Shown piece after piece: positions 24,958 to 34,544 of a stretch of DNA of 49,014 nucleotides. The stretch covers positions 1-49,014 of the forward strand of contig JAUNIO010000016.1 in assembly GCA_030535355.1 (NCBI GenBank). Direction: 5' to 3'. This DNA comes from a bacterium. GTDB lineage: Bacteria; Vulcanimicrobiota; Xenobia; Xenobiales; Xenobiaceae. The position numbers were made by a program, and so were the translations under genes. The notes beneath the pieces were generated by a model. It was not told the origin of the DNA and searched no databases. It saw nothing but the letters and a program-made list of their open reading frames with translations. Numbering within the stretch: the stretch's first letter is position 1; each line of letters begins with the position of its first letter.

Positions 24958-27165
24958 ATGATGGCGCGTCTCTTCGGAACCGATGGCATTCGCGGGATTG
25001 CCAATACTGAACTTACACCTGAACTGGTGTATTCCATAGGTTTTGCCCATGGCTATCGGTTGCGTTCTAAGTTAGATGGCCGGCGGCCTCGCGTAGTGGT
25101 GGGAAGAGATACGCGCATAAGCGGGGCGCTGCTGGAAAGCAGCTATGCCGCCGGACTATGCGCTGCTGGGGCAGATGCGGTAATCTTAGGAGTGATCCCT
25201 ACACCTGCGGTGGCCTGGTATGTGGTGCATGCTAAAGCCCAGGGAGGCGGGGTTATTTCGGCCAGCCATAATCCGGCCGCCGATAACGGTATTAAGCTGC
25301 TGGGCCCTCAGGGGTTTAAATTGCGCGATGAAGAAGAAGACGAGCTGGAAGCTTTATCCAAAAATATCACTGCTTTGGAGCGTCCCAGCGCTGGCGATGT
25401 AGGGCGAATTTATCACTGTGAGAGCGAAGCTGAAGACGCTTATGTCCAGTATCTCTTGAGCTTGGCTGAAGTTCGTCTGGACAAGACAAAAATAGTTCTC
25501 GACTGCGCCAATGGCGCGGCTCATAGCGTTGCTCCCCGGGTTTTTGCCGCCTTGGGGGCAGAATTGACAGTGCTCAATAACGCCCCTGATGGCCTGAATA
25601 TCAATCGGGACTGTGGCTCGACACATCTAGAAGCGCTGCAGCAAAAAGTGTTAGAAACTCAGGCTCACTTTGGGCTGGCATTTGACGGCGATGCTGATCG
25701 CTGTTTGGCTGTCGATGAAAAAGGGAAAGTTATAGATGGCGATCCCCTGCTGCTGATTTTTGCCCGTTATCTGCGACAGAAGCAGCGCCTGAGCGCAGAA
25801 TGCCTTGTAACTACGGTTATGGCCAATCTGGGCTTGGAAGAGGCCTTGCAGCGCGAGAATATTGACATGGTGCGCACAGGCGTTGGCGACCGTTATGTTT
25901 TGGCGGAAATGTTAAGGCGCGGCGCTAAATTGGGCGGCGAACAGTCAGGCCATATTATCTTCCTAGACTATGCGACTACCGGGGACGGTACGCTGACAGG
26001 CCTTATGCTTTCGCAGATACTGGCCCAGAGCTGCAAATCTCTGTCTGAATTAGCCGCAGACTGCCACAAAAAGCCGCAGCTTTTAGTCAATGTGCGCGTA
26101 AGGGACAAAAACAATTGGCGGGAAGCAACTGAAGTAGATGAGACTGTAAAGCGCATAGAAAACGCTCTGTCGGGCAGGGGGCGGCTATTGGTACGCCCTT
26201 CGGGAACGGAAAATCTTCTGCGCCTGATGGCTGAAGGGCCTGACAGCGAGGAGCTGGCTGAGCTGCTGCATAGTTTGCAGGCTGCGCTGGAAATGTACTG
26301 TCCTCCTGAAGCAGCAGGCGAGGCAGTGCGCAGTGCTTCAGACTTTTCTGAATGTGCTCTTAAGCTCGATAAAATAGCAGCGCATCTTAAGAAGGCCAAA
26401 GGCGCGGTAGCTAAGTTAGTTAAGATTGATGATTGGAACAGTACCTTGGCTGCTGCCAGCCAAGTGGCAGAATTGGCTCAGGAGTGTGCGAAGTGGGCTG
26501 CTGAGGGACGCCGTCAGGCGGCTGCTTGGGAGAAACGCGTCCACAGCGAGCGCGCGAGCAAACAGCGCGGCTTTGCGGCTGAATTGCGCGAGGAAGCTCA
26601 AAAAGCTGGTTTGGAAATGAGCACTATAACGCTTTCTCCTCCAGAATATCGGCTGGGTAAGTTTACAGTGCTGCTTAATTTTACCTCAGGTAAGGCGGAA
26701 ATTCAGTATTGCCGTATGACAGCTGCTGAAACTGGCCTCAATGCGGCTGGCATTGTTGCAGCGATAAGAGATTTGGAAGATCAACTGAGCGGAGATAATT
26801 TTTCTGCAGAAAAATGCTTTGCCGAAATGCTCATAGCCTATAAGAGGCGCCTGATTTGGGAAGGCAAGGCTTTGGGAGAGCGCGTCAGTCTGGTGGATTT
26901 AGTCCCCGAAATGGCGTTTCAGCGTCAGCTGACAGAGCTGAAGGCCAAACGGCATTCCGCTAAACAGCGCCCTTATGACAAGATTCAGTTTGCTTGGGAT
27001 CTGCTGAGGACCTGGCGCGAACTGCACGGCTTGGAATATCAGGGACGGCGTCTTAATTTAGGAACGGCTACCATCAATGCTACGAAAAACAAACAATCTG
27101 TATTATTTCTGGATGAGGGAGGTACTCACGGTCAATATTATCTGAGCGTGTGGTTTACCAAATAA
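24958..27165 (+). CDS. glmM: Phosphoglucosamine mutase fused to an unknown C-terminal region
   Basis: GlmM converts glucosamine-6-phosphate to glucosamine-1-phosphate for UDP-GlcNAc synthesis and binds CdaA in several Firmicutes. Residues 2-448 form a complete enzyme: FGTDGIRG at the start, catalytic Ser103 in SASHNP, metal loop DGDADR (243-248), GGEQSGH, and RPSGTENLLR near 420. Normal GlmM ends here, but the frame continues for about 285 residues. These comprise a charged coiled coil (about 465-560) and then a mixed domain ending QYYLSVWFTK that I do not recognise. There is no stop or frameshift at the junction. The extension abuts the ATPase/helicase module, whose first gene starts 40 bases later. 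Confidence 0.93.
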   Translation: MMARLFGTDGIRGIANTELTPELVYSIGFAHGYRLRSKLDGRRPRVVVGRDTRISGALLESSYAAGLCAAGADAVILGVIPTPAVAWYVVHAKAQGGGVISASHNPAADNGIKLLGPQGFKLRDEEEDELEALSKNITALERPSAGDVGRIYHCESEAEDAYVQYLLSLAEVRLDKTKIVLDCANGAAHSVAPRVFAALGAELTVLNNAPDGLNINRDCGSTHLEALQQKVLETQAHFGLAFDGDADRCLAVDEKGKVIDGDPLLLIFARYLRQKQRLSAECLVTTVMANLGLEEALQRENIDMVRTGVGDRYVLAEMLRRGAKLGGEQSGHIIFLDYATTGDGTLTGLMLSQILAQSCKSLSELAADCHKKPQLLVNVRVRDKNNWREATEVDETVKRIENALSGRGRLLVRPSGTENLLRLMAEGPDSEELAELLHSLQAALEMYCPPEAAGEAVRSASDFSECALKLDKIAAHLKKAKGAVAKLVKIDDWNSTLAAASQVAELAQECAKWAAEGRRQAAAWEKRVHSERASKQRGFAAELREEAQKAGLEMSTITLSPPEYRLGKFTVLLNFTSGKAEIQYCRMTAAETGLNAAGIVAAIRDLEDQLSGDNFSAEKCFAEMLIAYKRRLIWEGKALGERVSLVDLVPEMAFQRQLTELKAKRHSAKQRPYDKIQFAWDLLRTWRELHGLEYQGRRLNLGTATINATKNKQSVLFLDEGGTHGQYYLSVWFTK

Positions 27166-27205
27166 TAATTCCACTCAGTTATATAGAGAGAGAGTGAAGC
27201 AGAAT

Positions 27206-28537
27206 ATGGCGGATAAAAACTCGATAGACGTAAGAGTAGCCAACCACATCCTAAACCGTATGGGAGAGATCGGCCAGCCCCCCGAATATGGCATTCAGCT
27301 CATCAATGTGGGCAATGAGGAATATCTAGACGTCTTGCGCCGTGAATATCTGCACCGCCTTTTGACAGAGGCGCGCGGTTCGGCGTTTAAGTTAGTTCAG
27401 GGGTATTTTGGCGGCGGCAAAACCCATTTTCTGCACTGTGTGCGCGATTTAGCCTGGAATGAAAATTTTCTGACTGCCATGGTCAGCTTATCGCGGCAGG
27501 AATGTCCCTTTGACGACCCTCATTTGGTGTATAAAGCTGTGGCTGGGGCGCTGACGATGCCTCCTGCCGATGTTATGGGCATGGCTGTGCGCGGCCTGCC
27601 TGATGTCTTGCGCTGCTGGGCAGACAGTCATCTGGAAAATATGTCTGACGAGGCTTTCAATACCTGGTATAAAGGCACGGCGCTGCGCATTCCCGTGCGC
27701 AATCACAATTTTCGCCGGGCGGCAGCGGAGTTCTTGCGCGCTTACCGTCAGAATGACGTGCAGGGTGAAAGCATTTTAGAAGCCTGGCTGCATGGAGACA
27801 GCGTATCGCAGGCTGATTTGAAGCGTTACGGAGTGTATGGAATTATTGAGCGCTCCAACGCATTTCAGAGCCTGTGCAGTATGGCTCAGCTCTTCAAAGG
27901 TTACGGATTCCCAGGCGTAGTGCTGATGTTCGATGAAGTGGACCGCAATTTGTCTCTCATCTCCGGAAAAAAACTGCGCACTTGGGTAGATAATCTGCGT
28001 CAGGTAGTCGATATGTGCGGGGGATCGGAACTGCCCGGGGTTCTATTTCTGTATGCCGTGCCTCCGGAATTTATGCGCAATGTAGTACCAGAATATCCGG
28101 CTTTAGACCAGCGCCTGCAATGCCCGCTGTCGATGTCGCTGCGCAGCCCTCAGGCGGCGCTGATCGATTTGGAAAATCTCAGTTTGGAGCCTGGAGAACT
28201 GCTGAAAGCTATAGGGCTGAAATTGCTCGACGTCGCTCAGGTAGCTTGGGATTGGGAGTGCAACCGCGAGCTGCAGGAACGCAACGCCGCTGTCTTGGCA
28301 GAGTGTATGTCGCGTTTTATCTTTGAATCTGGGCATAGGCGTCAATTTGTAAAAGTATGGATATCTTTTTTGCAGACTCAGCGCTTGGGAGAAGAAAGCA
28401 GCTTAACGGCTGACGAAGCGGCCCGCCTGATTACCAATGATCGCAGCGGGGCCAGCGATCCCGAGGGCGAACTAGCGCCTGCTGTCGGATACAATGGTTC
28501 TGAAGATGCCTTTGATGAAGATTTTCGGGACTTTTAG
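27206..28537 (+). CDS. DUF2791/BrxD-like P-loop ATPase
   Basis: This AAA-type ATPase resembles the BREX-associated BrxD family (DUF2791). Walker A is GYFGGGKTHFL (Lys72) and Walker B is VVLMFDEVDR (Asp243-Glu244). The N-terminal pattern with a conserved LRREYLHRLLTEARG and the later EFMRNVVPEYPALDQRL are family-like. At 443 residues it is typical. The ATG at 27206 or the GTG at 27194 may start it; both have purine-rich GAGAGAG upstream. It sits behind the glmM fusion and before a second ATPase and a helicase. BrxD function is poorly known; a DNA-handling motor is inferred. Confidence 0.82.
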   Translation: MADKNSIDVRVANHILNRMGEIGQPPEYGIQLINVGNEEYLDVLRREYLHRLLTEARGSAFKLVQGYFGGGKTHFLHCVRDLAWNENFLTAMVSLSRQECPFDDPHLVYKAVAGALTMPPADVMGMAVRGLPDVLRCWADSHLENMSDEAFNTWYKGTALRIPVRNHNFRRAAAEFLRAYRQNDVQGESILEAWLHGDSVSQADLKRYGVYGIIERSNAFQSLCSMAQLFKGYGFPGVVLMFDEVDRNLSLISGKKLRTWVDNLRQVVDMCGGSELPGVLFLYAVPPEFMRNVVPEYPALDQRLQCPLSMSLRSPQAALIDLENLSLEPGELLKAIGLKLLDVAQVAWDWECNRELQERNAAVLAECMSRFIFESGHRRQFVKVWISFLQTQRLGEESSLTADEAARLITNDRSGASDPEGELAPAVGYNGSEDAFDEDFRDF

Positions 28538-28653
28538 GCCTTATTTTGTTCAGAATATTGCCAGTTTGACTAGAGGGAAAAATTACAGCTGCGGCAAAGG
28601 GAGGACCCAAGGTATGAATACTCAAGGGTCGCCAGGTGTTATGCTGACTCTTG

Positions 28654-28659
28654 TATAAT
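28654..28659 (+). promoter_or_regulatory. Candidate -10 box upstream of the second ATPase
   Basis: A perfect TATAAT preceded by TTG (TTGTATAAT) lies about 118 bases before the ATG at 28777. The -35 region is weak. It suggests that the ATPase/helicase pair can be transcribed separately from the glmM end. Confidence 0.4.
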
Positions 28660-28776
28660 ATTTAGTGTAGCAATATTTGTATATGCTTAAGTGCCCGCTG
28701 TATATTGCTAATCATTATATCCAGCTTTGACTTTTAACTTTGATTGCTTTGATTGTTAAGATAGGGAGGTGTGCTG

Positions 28777-30330
28777 ATGGCGTCCATTGGAGTAGGCGAT
28801 TGGGTTGAACACGCGTCAGAAGGCATCGGCCAAGTGGAACGCATAACCTTCGGCGGCCGTTCGCTGATGGTGCGTTTTGAAAATCGCACCGGGCTGACGG
28901 TTATTCCTCTCTTTGAAGCTGTTAAAGTCAACAGCGATGGAACCCGCACTGGCCAGGTTCCCATACCTGTAGCTTCCCGCCGCGTGCGCACTATGCTGCC
29001 GCCGGGCAAGGAAGGCGAGCTTTTAGCTCTGCGTCTGGTGGAAGCTTTGCGCACCGGGGTGGCACCAGGACGCTGGGCGCATCTGTATTCTATTGGCCGC
29101 GATATGGAATTGGCTCTGGTAGACTGCGATTTACAGCAGTGCCGCGACGGAGGGGCAGTCCGCGTTTTTTTAGGAGATTACGGCACTGGCAAAACTCATA
29201 TGCTCGACTTAGTACGGGAACGGGCGCTGCAGGATAATTATGTGGTGGCCCGCGCAGTCTTAGACGAAGTGGAAGTTTCGCCTAGCCATCCCCAGCGGGT
29301 GTACCGGGCGCTTATAGATGGTATTAGCTATCCCGACTGCGAAGACGCTGAAGGACTGTATCATTTATTTCAGCGCACTGTAGAACTGCATCGCCTGCAG
29401 AAAGCAGCTGATATGCCTGAGCGTGAGAAATGCTCTGCTGCTGAGAGTTGGGATAACGTAGATCAGGTGTGGCTGGCTAATTTGTTTTCCCGCGATAAAA
29501 ACCGGCGTCATGAATATTTAACGCCGGCTTTGCAGTATTTCGAACGCTTGACTTCAGCTGAGCTGATAGGCAGCCCATACAGCGATGAGCTTATCGACCA
29601 TTTGCTAAATTATATCGAGGGCCGTTCAGTTGTTTCGAATAAGGAACTAAATGACGCTTTACGTCAATTTACAGGCATTAATCCAGGCCATATTTTTGCG
29701 GTACGCGATCAGAAAACTTTAGCGCATTTATACGCATATATTTTGGGTGGTATTGCTGCTTTATCTAGGGCGGCAGGTTATACGGGCTTAGTGCTGCTGT
29801 TGGATGAAGCAGAAATGGCTGGTCTGCTCAGCTCGCAGGCCCAGGATTTAGCTACTTATCTTTTTGGCTATTACGCAGCTTCGGCGGTGGGCGCAGAAGG
29901 AGTGCGCTTTAATATAGATGAAGCGCCCCGCGGCGGCCAGCGCGTTCACCGCGCATTTCCTCCTGTATTTCGCACGCCTTCCAATATCTACTGCGTGTTT
30001 GCTATGACTAACGAAGAACGCGGCAAGCGCCTGCTGGAGAAGGTTATCAGTCAGTCCGCTTTTTGCGATTTAGCTCATATCCAGGCCGATGACTGCCGCA
30101 AATTGTGCCGTTCTCTGGTGGATTTGTATCTGATGGCTTATCCCGGTTTTACGTTAGGCGGAGATATTGAGAAGCCTATGGGAGATATGGTGTATCGGGG
30201 AGTCACCAACGGCAAATTTGCTACCCCGCGTTTAATCTTGAAATTTATTATTGAGACTTTGGATATGTCTCGGCTTTGCCGCAGCCAGATCGTCAGCTTT
30301 GTTACGGAATTCAGGGAAAGAATAGGTTAA
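28777..30330 (+). CDS. Second DUF2791-like ATPase with CarD/tudor-like N-terminal domain
   Basis: Residues 5-50 form a small beta domain (GDWVEHASEGIGQVERI and MVRFEN) resembling the RNA-polymerase-binding or tudor-like domains of CarD and Mfd. The P-loop domain follows: Walker A GDYGTGKTHML (Lys139) and Walker B LVLLLDEAEM (Asp343-Glu344). The two ATPases in this cluster are related but not duplicates. ATG 28777 is preferred because GGGAGGT lies six bases upstream. The stop at 30328-30330 is immediately followed by the TTG of the helicase, indicating tight coupling. The domain call rests on pattern recognition alone. Confidence 0.8.
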   Translation: MASIGVGDWVEHASEGIGQVERITFGGRSLMVRFENRTGLTVIPLFEAVKVNSDGTRTGQVPIPVASRRVRTMLPPGKEGELLALRLVEALRTGVAPGRWAHLYSIGRDMELALVDCDLQQCRDGGAVRVFLGDYGTGKTHMLDLVRERALQDNYVVARAVLDEVEVSPSHPQRVYRALIDGISYPDCEDAEGLYHLFQRTVELHRLQKAADMPEREKCSAAESWDNVDQVWLANLFSRDKNRRHEYLTPALQYFERLTSAELIGSPYSDELIDHLLNYIEGRSVVSNKELNDALRQFTGINPGHIFAVRDQKTLAHLYAYILGGIAALSRAAGYTGLVLLLDEAEMAGLLSSQAQDLATYLFGYYAASAVGAEGVRFNIDEAPRGGQRVHRAFPPVFRTPSNIYCVFAMTNEERGKRLLEKVISQSAFCDLAHIQADDCRKLCRSLVDLYLMAYPGFTLGGDIEKPMGDMVYRGVTNGKFATPRLILKFIIETLDMSRLCRSQIVSFVTEFRERIG

Positions 30331-32370
30331 TTGATTTTGCGCGCCCTTCTGCGGAACACTTGGTATGCTTTTTTCGCGCATTATAGTTCTCTGCGCGCAA
30401 TTCAAGAGCAGGCGATAGAGCCTATCCTGCAGGGATATTCGGTACTTTTAGCTTCGGCTACGGCCTCGGGAAAAACCGAAGCGTATATGGCTCCTCTTTG
30501 CGAGCGCTGGTTTGGCGATATGCGCCAGGGGATTCCTCGGGTAGTGGTGATCTGCCCTACTAAGGCTTTAACCAACGATTTGCATAGGCGTCTGGAAGCG
30601 CCTTGTGCTCGCTGCGGCATTAAAATTTGCCTGCGCACCGGTGATCATCCGCGCAGCATTGAAGGTGTCAAATGCGGAGTTTTGCTGACTACTCTGGAAT
30701 CGTTTGATTCTATGCTAGCCCGGCATCCGCGTACTTTGACTACACTGCGGGCTGTGGTCGCCGATGAGCTGCACGTGCTCGAAGGCAGTGCCCGCGGTGA
30801 CCAATTGGCTGTGCTGTTATCCCGTTTGGAAAAGATGGTGCTTTCCCTGCCCGGTGGGGAATTGCAGCGTTTGGCGGCTACGGCTACTATCGATAGCCAT
30901 GAGCATGTGGCCGTTAAATATTTGGGAGAAAACGCTTTAATAGTGCAGGTTCCCCTGTCGCGCCCTATACGCATGTGGATGCTGAGCATGCCTCAGGTCA
31001 ATACGGTTATACTGCGCGAAAAGCTGATGGAATATTGCCGGGATAATCATCTGCGCAAATTTTTGTTTTTCGTCCCTTCCCGGGCTTTGGCTGAACAGCT
31101 GGGCGGCGGTATGCGGGGATTGCCTCCTTTTGGCAATGCGGTTTTTGTCCATCACGGCAGTTTATCTACCGCAGAGCGTGAAAGAGTGGAGCGTTCGTTT
31201 TTGAATAGCCCGCACGCTTTATGTATTGCTACGAACACTCTTGAAGTGGGTATCGATATTGGCGATGTAGATATGGTGGTTTTGTGGGGCCCCCCAGCTG
31301 ACGTGTCTTCGTTTATGCAGCGTTTGGGACGCGGCAACCGGCGCAGCGCTTATTGCCGGGTGCTGGCGGTCGTTAGCAACGAAGCCGAGCGCCTGCGTTT
31401 AATCCATATGCTGAAATGTGCGGAAAAACAGCAGCTGCTGGGCGATCAGCCGCCCTTTAGATTTTCGGTAGTCGTTCAGCAGGCGTTCTCTATGACGCTG
31501 CAAAACCCCAAGCGTTTTGTGACGGCTAAAGCGGTATGGAATCGTTTGCCGGCTTTTTTGCGCGAACAATATACCCGCGGGGATATAGAACGTCTTTTGG
31601 GGCATTTGTGCGAGGAAAAAATGTATGTGCGCGGTGCGGTCAGCGGCCATTATCTGCCCGCAGATGCTTTAGATACGATGCTTACTAGAGGGACTATGCA
31701 TGGCAATATTTCCGCTGGGGGGTCACTTAGCGAAATGCGCATCGTCGATGAAGCCACTGGGCGTACGCTGGGAGTTGCTGAGCGTGATATGACTGGAAAA
31801 ATTCCTCAGAAAATGAGGTTTGCTGGGCGTTCGCTGCAGACGGTTTCCCGCTTGGATGACAACACTTTACTTGTGCGCAGCACTGATGATGCCGTTCCGG
31901 TTTTCCCCAGTAAGGGGAGCGCTCCAGTTTCTTACGCTTTAGCTTGGGATTTTGCGGGGTATCTAAACTTAGATGCCCGTATTTTGCCATATTATATAGG
32001 CGACAAATATACTTATGTGGGGCATTTTTTAGGTACGCGTCTGGGGACCTTGCTGGCTTCGTTTCTTCAAGACTATCTAGGCACAGTAAAAGCAGGTCCC
32101 TTTGTACTGCGTTTTAAAAACGGTTTTAATTTGCAAGATGTGGATATTACGCCTTATAAGGTGCAAAAATCAATCTTTCGCCATGCGCGCAGTTTGACAA
32201 AATTGCTGGAATTGGGGCCTTGGGCTTATTTGCTTCCAGAGGATATGCTGCATGAAGAACTGCTGAAGCATTCTAATTACAAGCTTCTCTGCGAAAATAT
32301 GCAGCAGCGCCGCCCCTTGGAGGTTTCGGATCAGCTAGGCGAGCTGTTTCATCAGCTTTTAGAAAAATGA
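30331..32370 (+). CDS. Lhr-like superfamily 2 helicase (BrxHI-like)
   Basis: This DEAD/DEAH-type helicase is of the Lhr class. Motif I is ATASGKTEA (Lys48), motif II DELH (Asp145), motif III ATAT, motif V in EVGIDIGDVD and motif VI QRLGRGNRR, all intact. The C-terminal 270 residues are a unique region, probably a winged-helix plus a DNA-binding part. At 679 residues it is close to BrxHI and far shorter than full Lhr. The TTG start follows the upstream stop with no gap. With the two ATPases it is inferred to form a DNA-processing machine. Confidence 0.85.
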   Translation: MILRALLRNTWYAFFAHYSSLRAIQEQAIEPILQGYSVLLASATASGKTEAYMAPLCERWFGDMRQGIPRVVVICPTKALTNDLHRRLEAPCARCGIKICLRTGDHPRSIEGVKCGVLLTTLESFDSMLARHPRTLTTLRAVVADELHVLEGSARGDQLAVLLSRLEKMVLSLPGGELQRLAATATIDSHEHVAVKYLGENALIVQVPLSRPIRMWMLSMPQVNTVILREKLMEYCRDNHLRKFLFFVPSRALAEQLGGGMRGLPPFGNAVFVHHGSLSTAERERVERSFLNSPHALCIATNTLEVGIDIGDVDMVVLWGPPADVSSFMQRLGRGNRRSAYCRVLAVVSNEAERLRLIHMLKCAEKQQLLGDQPPFRFSVVVQQAFSMTLQNPKRFVTAKAVWNRLPAFLREQYTRGDIERLLGHLCEEKMYVRGAVSGHYLPADALDTMLTRGTMHGNISAGGSLSEMRIVDEATGRTLGVAERDMTGKIPQKMRFAGRSLQTVSRLDDNTLLVRSTDDAVPVFPSKGSAPVSYALAWDFAGYLNLDARILPYYIGDKYTYVGHFLGTRLGTLLASFLQDYLGTVKAGPFVLRFKNGFNLQDVDITPYKVQKSIFRHARSLTKLLELGPWAYLLPEDMLHEELLKHSNYKLLCENMQQRRPLEVSDQLGELFHQLLEK

Positions 32371-32401
32371 ATAAGCAGATTTGCCGGTTACAAAAAAGTG
32401 C

Positions 32402-33100
32402 CTAGGGAAGCTCTTTCAGCATTTTAGGCGCGAAGTGCAAATAGTCAGCAGAGATCAGACGGTATTGAATACCGTTATGCTCGAGATCGAAGCGCTGAGC
32501 ATCGAAATGGGGCTGGTGAAGGTGGCCGTAAACGCATAAATCAATGTGCGCTTCTTCTAAAATGCGCGTGAATTCTGTATCCAGCTGATTATAGAACAGC
32601 GGAGGATAGTGGAACATGGCGATGCGGTACTCGGCAGCGGGGTCCAAAGCCTTAACAGCTAAGCGCAGGCGCGCTAATTCACGCTCATAAATTTTTTGAT
32701 CCTGGGCGTCAAATTCATCGGAGCCGGGCAAAGGCCAGCCCCGCGTTCCGCAAATGGACAGCTTATTAAACGTTACGGCGTCATTTTGCACAAAGTTTAG
32801 GCGCGGATACGCTTTGCGCATTTTGCCTATGCTCTGCCACCAATAATCGTGATTGCCTCTGGTTAATACGATCTGTCCGGGCAAGCCGCTGAGCCACTGT
32901 AAATCTTGGGAGGCCTCCTCGGGGCGCAGCCCCCAAGAAATGTCGCCGCTGACTAGTACTGCGTCCTCAGGGGCAATCTGTTCGCGCCAGCTCTGCGCGA
33001 TTTTGTTCCAATGCTGAAACCAATGCGCACCGAAGACATCCATGCTCTTATTGGTTACGCTGAACGATAAGTGCAGATCACTGATGCCGAAAACTCGCAT
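32402..33100 (-). CDS. Calcineurin-like metallophosphoesterase
   Basis: A 232-residue binuclear metal phosphoesterase. Metal-binding motifs are DLHLS (about residue 8), GDISWG (about 52), GNHDYWW (about 84) and GHLHQPH near the C-terminus, the complete set. The substrate is unknown; related enzymes act on nucleotides or phosphoproteins. It starts two bases after the FKBP gene stop and is probably co-transcribed with it. It converges with the helicase gene with only 31 bases between, in which no terminator was seen. Confidence 0.9.
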   Translation of the reverse strand: MRVFGISDLHLSFSVTNKSMDVFGAHWFQHWNKIAQSWREQIAPEDAVLVSGDISWGLRPEEASQDLQWLSGLPGQIVLTRGNHDYWWQSIGKMRKAYPRLNFVQNDAVTFNKLSICGTRGWPLPGSDEFDAQDQKIYERELARLRLAVKALDPAAEYRIAMFHYPPLFYNQLDTEFTRILEEAHIDLCVYGHLHQPHFDAQRFDLEHNGIQYRLISADYLHFAPKMLKELP

Positions 33101-33101
33101 G

Positions 33102-34322
33102 TTATTTGATGCTCAGCAGTTCTACGTCAAAATTTAAAGTGGCGTTAGGAGGCACCGGCCCGGCCCCTTTATCGCCGTAGGCTAAATCTGGAGGTATGAC
33201 CAAATGGCGCTTTTCGCCGGGTTTCATCCCGGCTACACCCTGCTCCCAGCCCTCAATGACCATGCCTTTGCCCAAAGAAAATTCGAAGGGCTCTTGGCGT
33301 TCGTAGCTGGAATCGAAGACTGTGCCGTCGTTTAAGGTGCCTTTATAGTGAACGGTTACTGTATCTCCGGCTTTGCAGGGCTGACCTTGACCCTCTTTAA
33401 TTTTGGTGTATTTCAAGCCAGACGGCAGAGATGTTTTTTGGCCTTCGGGTATCTGCACGTCAGGGAGATCGGCTGCAGTCTGAGCTGGTGCCTTGCTGTC
33501 TGCGGCAGCTGGCGAGCTGTCTTGAGAAGGAGATGAATCCGGCTGCGGCTTGGCGCCGTTGCCCTGGCTGCAGAACTCTAAATTTTTCTGAGCGCGCTCT
33601 AAGGCATTCTGTAATGATAATAGGCAGATTCCGGGGTATTGTTCTTCAGCCTGAACTTCGCGGAGCATGGCCTGTATTTGGGGAATCTGTTCCTGCAGGG
33701 CGGGAATATCTTTATGCTGGGGCAAATCCTTAAATAAAGCTATGAGCGCTTTGTCGAGTTTCAGCATTTTTGCTGAAGGATTAAGCCTTTGCTGGGTAAG
33801 GTAATTGCCGAGATAATTGAGTTCGAAACCTATGAGCTGAGCGCAGTAAATGAGGTCCTGGTCGGGGATATTGGAGCGTTCCCGCAAAGGGGCCGATATA
33901 TCGATGATGCTTTGCAGAGAAGCTGTCAGCTCAGGACAGCTGTCGGCCGCTTTAAACTGTTTCAGATCGGTCAGGAAAGTCTGCGCGGCTTGATGGGCTT
34001 CCTGAATGGGGCGGGGTGGGTCGTTGAGAGAAAAAACCAGAGTTTGCAGATCGATGAGCACGATCTCCATCTGGTTAGTATTAGCCAATTTGATCTTTTG
34101 GCTGTCTAGGTCATTTAAGAGCTGGGAAAGCTGGGGGCTGAGCTGTTCGGTGATTTTTTCGCGAAATTTGCTCCATTCTTCGGGATAATGGAGCTGGTTG
34201 GAGATGGGCATGGCGTATTTATTGACGACTACCAGCTGCTGGTCGATCTTGGGCTGCTGGTTCTGGGCGCAGGCCGTCAATAATAAAGCGCTCATCAATA
34301 GCGCTGGAAGCCATTTTTTCAT
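33102..34322 (-). CDS. FKBP-type peptidyl-prolyl isomerase lipoprotein
   Basis: The 406-residue protein starts with a lipoprotein signal peptide (lipobox LLTAC at residues 14-18). A helical region of about 240 residues of unknown function follows, then a Ser/Pro/Ala-rich linker (about 255-290). The C-terminal FKBP domain begins with [12 protein letters not shown] and contains [25 protein letters not shown] and [15 protein letters not shown], matching active FKBP folds. It should catalyse prolyl isomerisation on exported proteins at the membrane. The helical region has no parallel I recognise. A metallophosphoesterase gene follows in the same operon. Confidence 0.88.
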   Translation of the reverse strand: MKKWLPALLMSALLLTACAQNQQPKIDQQLVVVNKYAMPISNQLHYPEEWSKFREKITEQLSPQLSQLLNDLDSQKIKLANTNQMEIVLIDLQTLVFSLNDPPRPIQEAHQAAQTFLTDLKQFKAADSCPELTASLQSIIDISAPLRERSNIPDQDLIYCAQLIGFELNYLGNYLTQQRLNPSAKMLKLDKALIALFKDLPQHKDIPALQEQIPQIQAMLREVQAEEQYPGICLLSLQNALERAQKNLEFCSQGNGAKPQPDSSPSQDSSPAAADSKAPAQTAADLPDVQIPEGQKTSLPSGLKYTKIKEGQGQPCKAGDTVTVHYKGTLNDGTVFDSSYERQEPFEFSLGKGMVIEGWEQGVAGMKPGEKRHLVIPPDLAYGDKGAGPVPPNATLNFDVELLSIK

Positions 34323-34544
34323 AATCTTTTTCTCCGTAACGATCGTGCCGGGATTAGCTGGGTGAGCTTTCCACCATAGTTATATTGTGATATAAAGATA
34401 AACTATTTAACTTCTCAATTAGTAATGATTATCCTGTGCTGAACTATACTTTTGCGGAAGACGTCTAAAGGAATTATATGTCGTATAAAAAACGCTTATA
34501 CTAACTTATACTAAGTGAGTGCTATACTAAGTGAGTAACGCCGT

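Noticed and set aside
27206-32370. Complete BREX defence system
   Set aside because: No pglX-type methyltransferase, PglZ, BrxC, BrxA or BrxB is in the window, so only a BrxD/BrxHI-like core can be claimed.
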